NCBI GenBank assembly: GCA_947487595.1
Contig: CANKXJ010000014.1
Coordinates: 1 to 15,411, forward strand
DNA from: Actinomycetota bacterium
GTDB taxonomy: Bacteria > Actinomycetota > Actinomycetes > Nanopelagicales > Nanopelagicaceae
Reading direction: 5' to 3'
DNA length: 15,411 nt
The notes beneath the pieces were generated by a model that saw nothing but the letters and a program-made list of their open reading frames with translations, made no database searches and was not told where the DNA came from. This document shows positions 14,636 to 15,411 of the stretch, one piece after another. The position numbers and the translations under genes are program-made. The stretch's first letter is position 1. The number at the start of each line of letters is the position of its first letter.

Positions 14636-15411
14636 ATGGCTATTGAGCCTAAAACACCGCGCAAGCGTGCGGTTAAGAAAGCTTCAGCAAAAGCAGAAGC
14701 AAGCGTTACTGAAGTAACAACGGAAGAGCCTAAGAAAGCTACGCGCAAAAAAGCAGCTATTCCAGTTCCAGTATTTCAAGCAGCCCCCGATAAGCCGGTT
14801 GCAAAAGCAACGCGCAAAAAAGCAGAGGTGAAAGAGGCTGCGCAAGCCGATGCACCTGCAGCAGAAGGTGTAGATCGCCCAGATCGCAACCGTCGTCGCC
14901 GTCGTGGTGGCCGTGGCCGCCGCAAGCCTGGCGCAGATGTTGTAACTAATGAAGATTCAACCGTCGAGAACGGTGAAGAGAGCGTTGATAGCGATGGAAC
15001 AACACATCGTCGCCGTCGCCGTCGCCGCGCAGCAGGAGATGCTGAAGGTGTAACACCAGGTCAAGTAATTGATGAAGATGGTGTCGTAACAGTTGTTAAG
15101 GTCCGCGAAGTTCGCGAGCGTCCAGCTCGTCCAGCACGCACCGAACGCCCAGATCGAAATGATCGGCGTGGCGGACGTCGTGATCGCAATGACCGTGGCG
15201 CTCGCTCTGAATACCGCGAGCCATATCGCAAGCGTTCAACAGTTATTACTGATGGAGAATTCTTAGCACGCCGGGAAAATGTTGATCGTGAAATGCTTGT
15301 TCGGCAGATTGCAGATCGCACACAGATCGCTGTTATTGAAGATGGCATCATGGTGGAGCATTATGTGAACCGTAATAGCAACGTTTCATACGTTGGCAAT
15401 GTGTATTTGGG
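14636..15411 (+). CDS. rne: Ribonuclease E/G, 3' end cut off by window
   Basis: Endoribonuclease of mRNA decay and rRNA processing; 258 full codons are visible. The ATG has AGAGGA 9 nt upstream. Residues 1-200 are low-complexity and probably disordered: Lys/Ala-rich at 1-70, Arg blocks at 86-90 and 125-131, acidic stretches between them (about 101-121), and an Arg/Asp/Gly-rich part at 156-200. The conserved core starts at about 207, with DREMLVRQ (217-224), IAVIEDGIMVEHYV (231-244) and VGNVYL (253-258), the usual lead into the S1 RNA-binding domain of RNase E/G. Catalytic and zinc-link parts lie beyond the window. The long N-terminal extension is typical of actinobacterial RNase E, so rne fits better than rng. 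Confidence 0.92.
   Translation, partial: MAIEPKTPRKRAVKKASAKAEASVTEVTTEEPKKATRKKAAIPVPVFQAAPDKPVAKATRKKAEVKEAAQADAPAAEGVDRPDRNRRRRRGGRGRRKPGADVVTNEDSTVENGEESVDSDGTTHRRRRRRRAAGDAEGVTPGQVIDEDGVVTVVKVREVRERPARPARTERPDRNDRRGGRRDRNDRGARSEYREPYRKRSTVITDGEFLARRENVDREMLVRQIADRTQIAVIEDGIMVEHYVNRNSNVSYVGNVYL
14735..14825 (+). repeat. Two near-identical 22-bp repeats inside rne
   Basis: Bases 14735-14756 and 14804-14825 differ at one position and both encode the peptide KATRKKA (residues 34-40 and 57-63). A related but diverged form, KTPRKRAVKKA, is at residues 6-16. They are part of the disordered basic N-terminus and may come from slippage or local duplication. Confidence 0.7.

Noticed and set aside
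15061..15351. 96-codon frame on the minus strand, rich in Arg and Ser
   Set aside because: It is antisense to the Arg/Asp-rich rne coding region, whose codon bias keeps the opposite frame open.
1..15411. Mobile elements, CRISPR arrays, tRNA or rRNA genes, horizontally acquired islands
   Set aside because: None was seen on either strand: coding is continuous on the + strand, the gene order is conserved, and no long terminal or direct repeats stand out apart from the short rne repeat.

Overview
This is a conserved actinobacterial chromosome segment. All genes lie on the + strand, in the order tig - clpP1 - clpP2 - clpX - valS - folC - DUF4233 gene - ndk - mreB - mreC - mreD - mrdA (PBP2) - rodA - rne. 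The tig-clpP1-clpP2-clpX-valS-folC-DUF4233-ndk order, the paired unequal ClpP subunits and the RNase E with a long basic N-terminal extension point to Actinobacteria. The AT-leaning codon use, very tight packing (gaps mostly 0-20 nt, many ATGA stop/start overlaps) and short proteins suggest a streamlined, low-GC lineage such as the freshwater Nanopelagicales (acI) group. That placement is an inference; no 16S gene is present.

Region 1 (1-4001) is protein folding and quality control: the end of trigger factor, the two ClpP peptidase subunits as a coupled pair, then a clear intrinsic terminator and ClpX on its own transcript start. Region 2 (4017-8700) is housekeeping: valyl-tRNA synthetase, folylpolyglutamate synthase, a small DUF4233 membrane protein and nucleoside diphosphate kinase. 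Region 3 (8718-14472) encodes a full cell-elongation machine: MreB filament, MreC and MreD membrane partners, PBP2 transpeptidase and RodA glycosyltransferase. Region 4 (14473-15411) is a structured 163-nt leader and the 5' part of rne, which runs off the window end and encodes a disordered, Arg-rich N-terminal extension before the S1 domain.

Gene expression signals are mixed. clpP1, clpP2, mreB, rodA and rne have good Shine-Dalgarno sites. clpX, valS and ndk have none, but have a TAnnnT -10 box 6-7 nt before the start codon, as expected for leaderless mRNAs. folC, the DUF4233 gene, mrdA and rodA overlap the preceding stop codon by 4 nt.

No mobile element, CRISPR array, tRNA or rRNA was seen, and no wholly new system. 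The most interesting unexplained element is a 16-bp interrupted hairpin with a following switch-like A/T-rich segment in the rne leader. No stretch over 300 bases lacks a gene.
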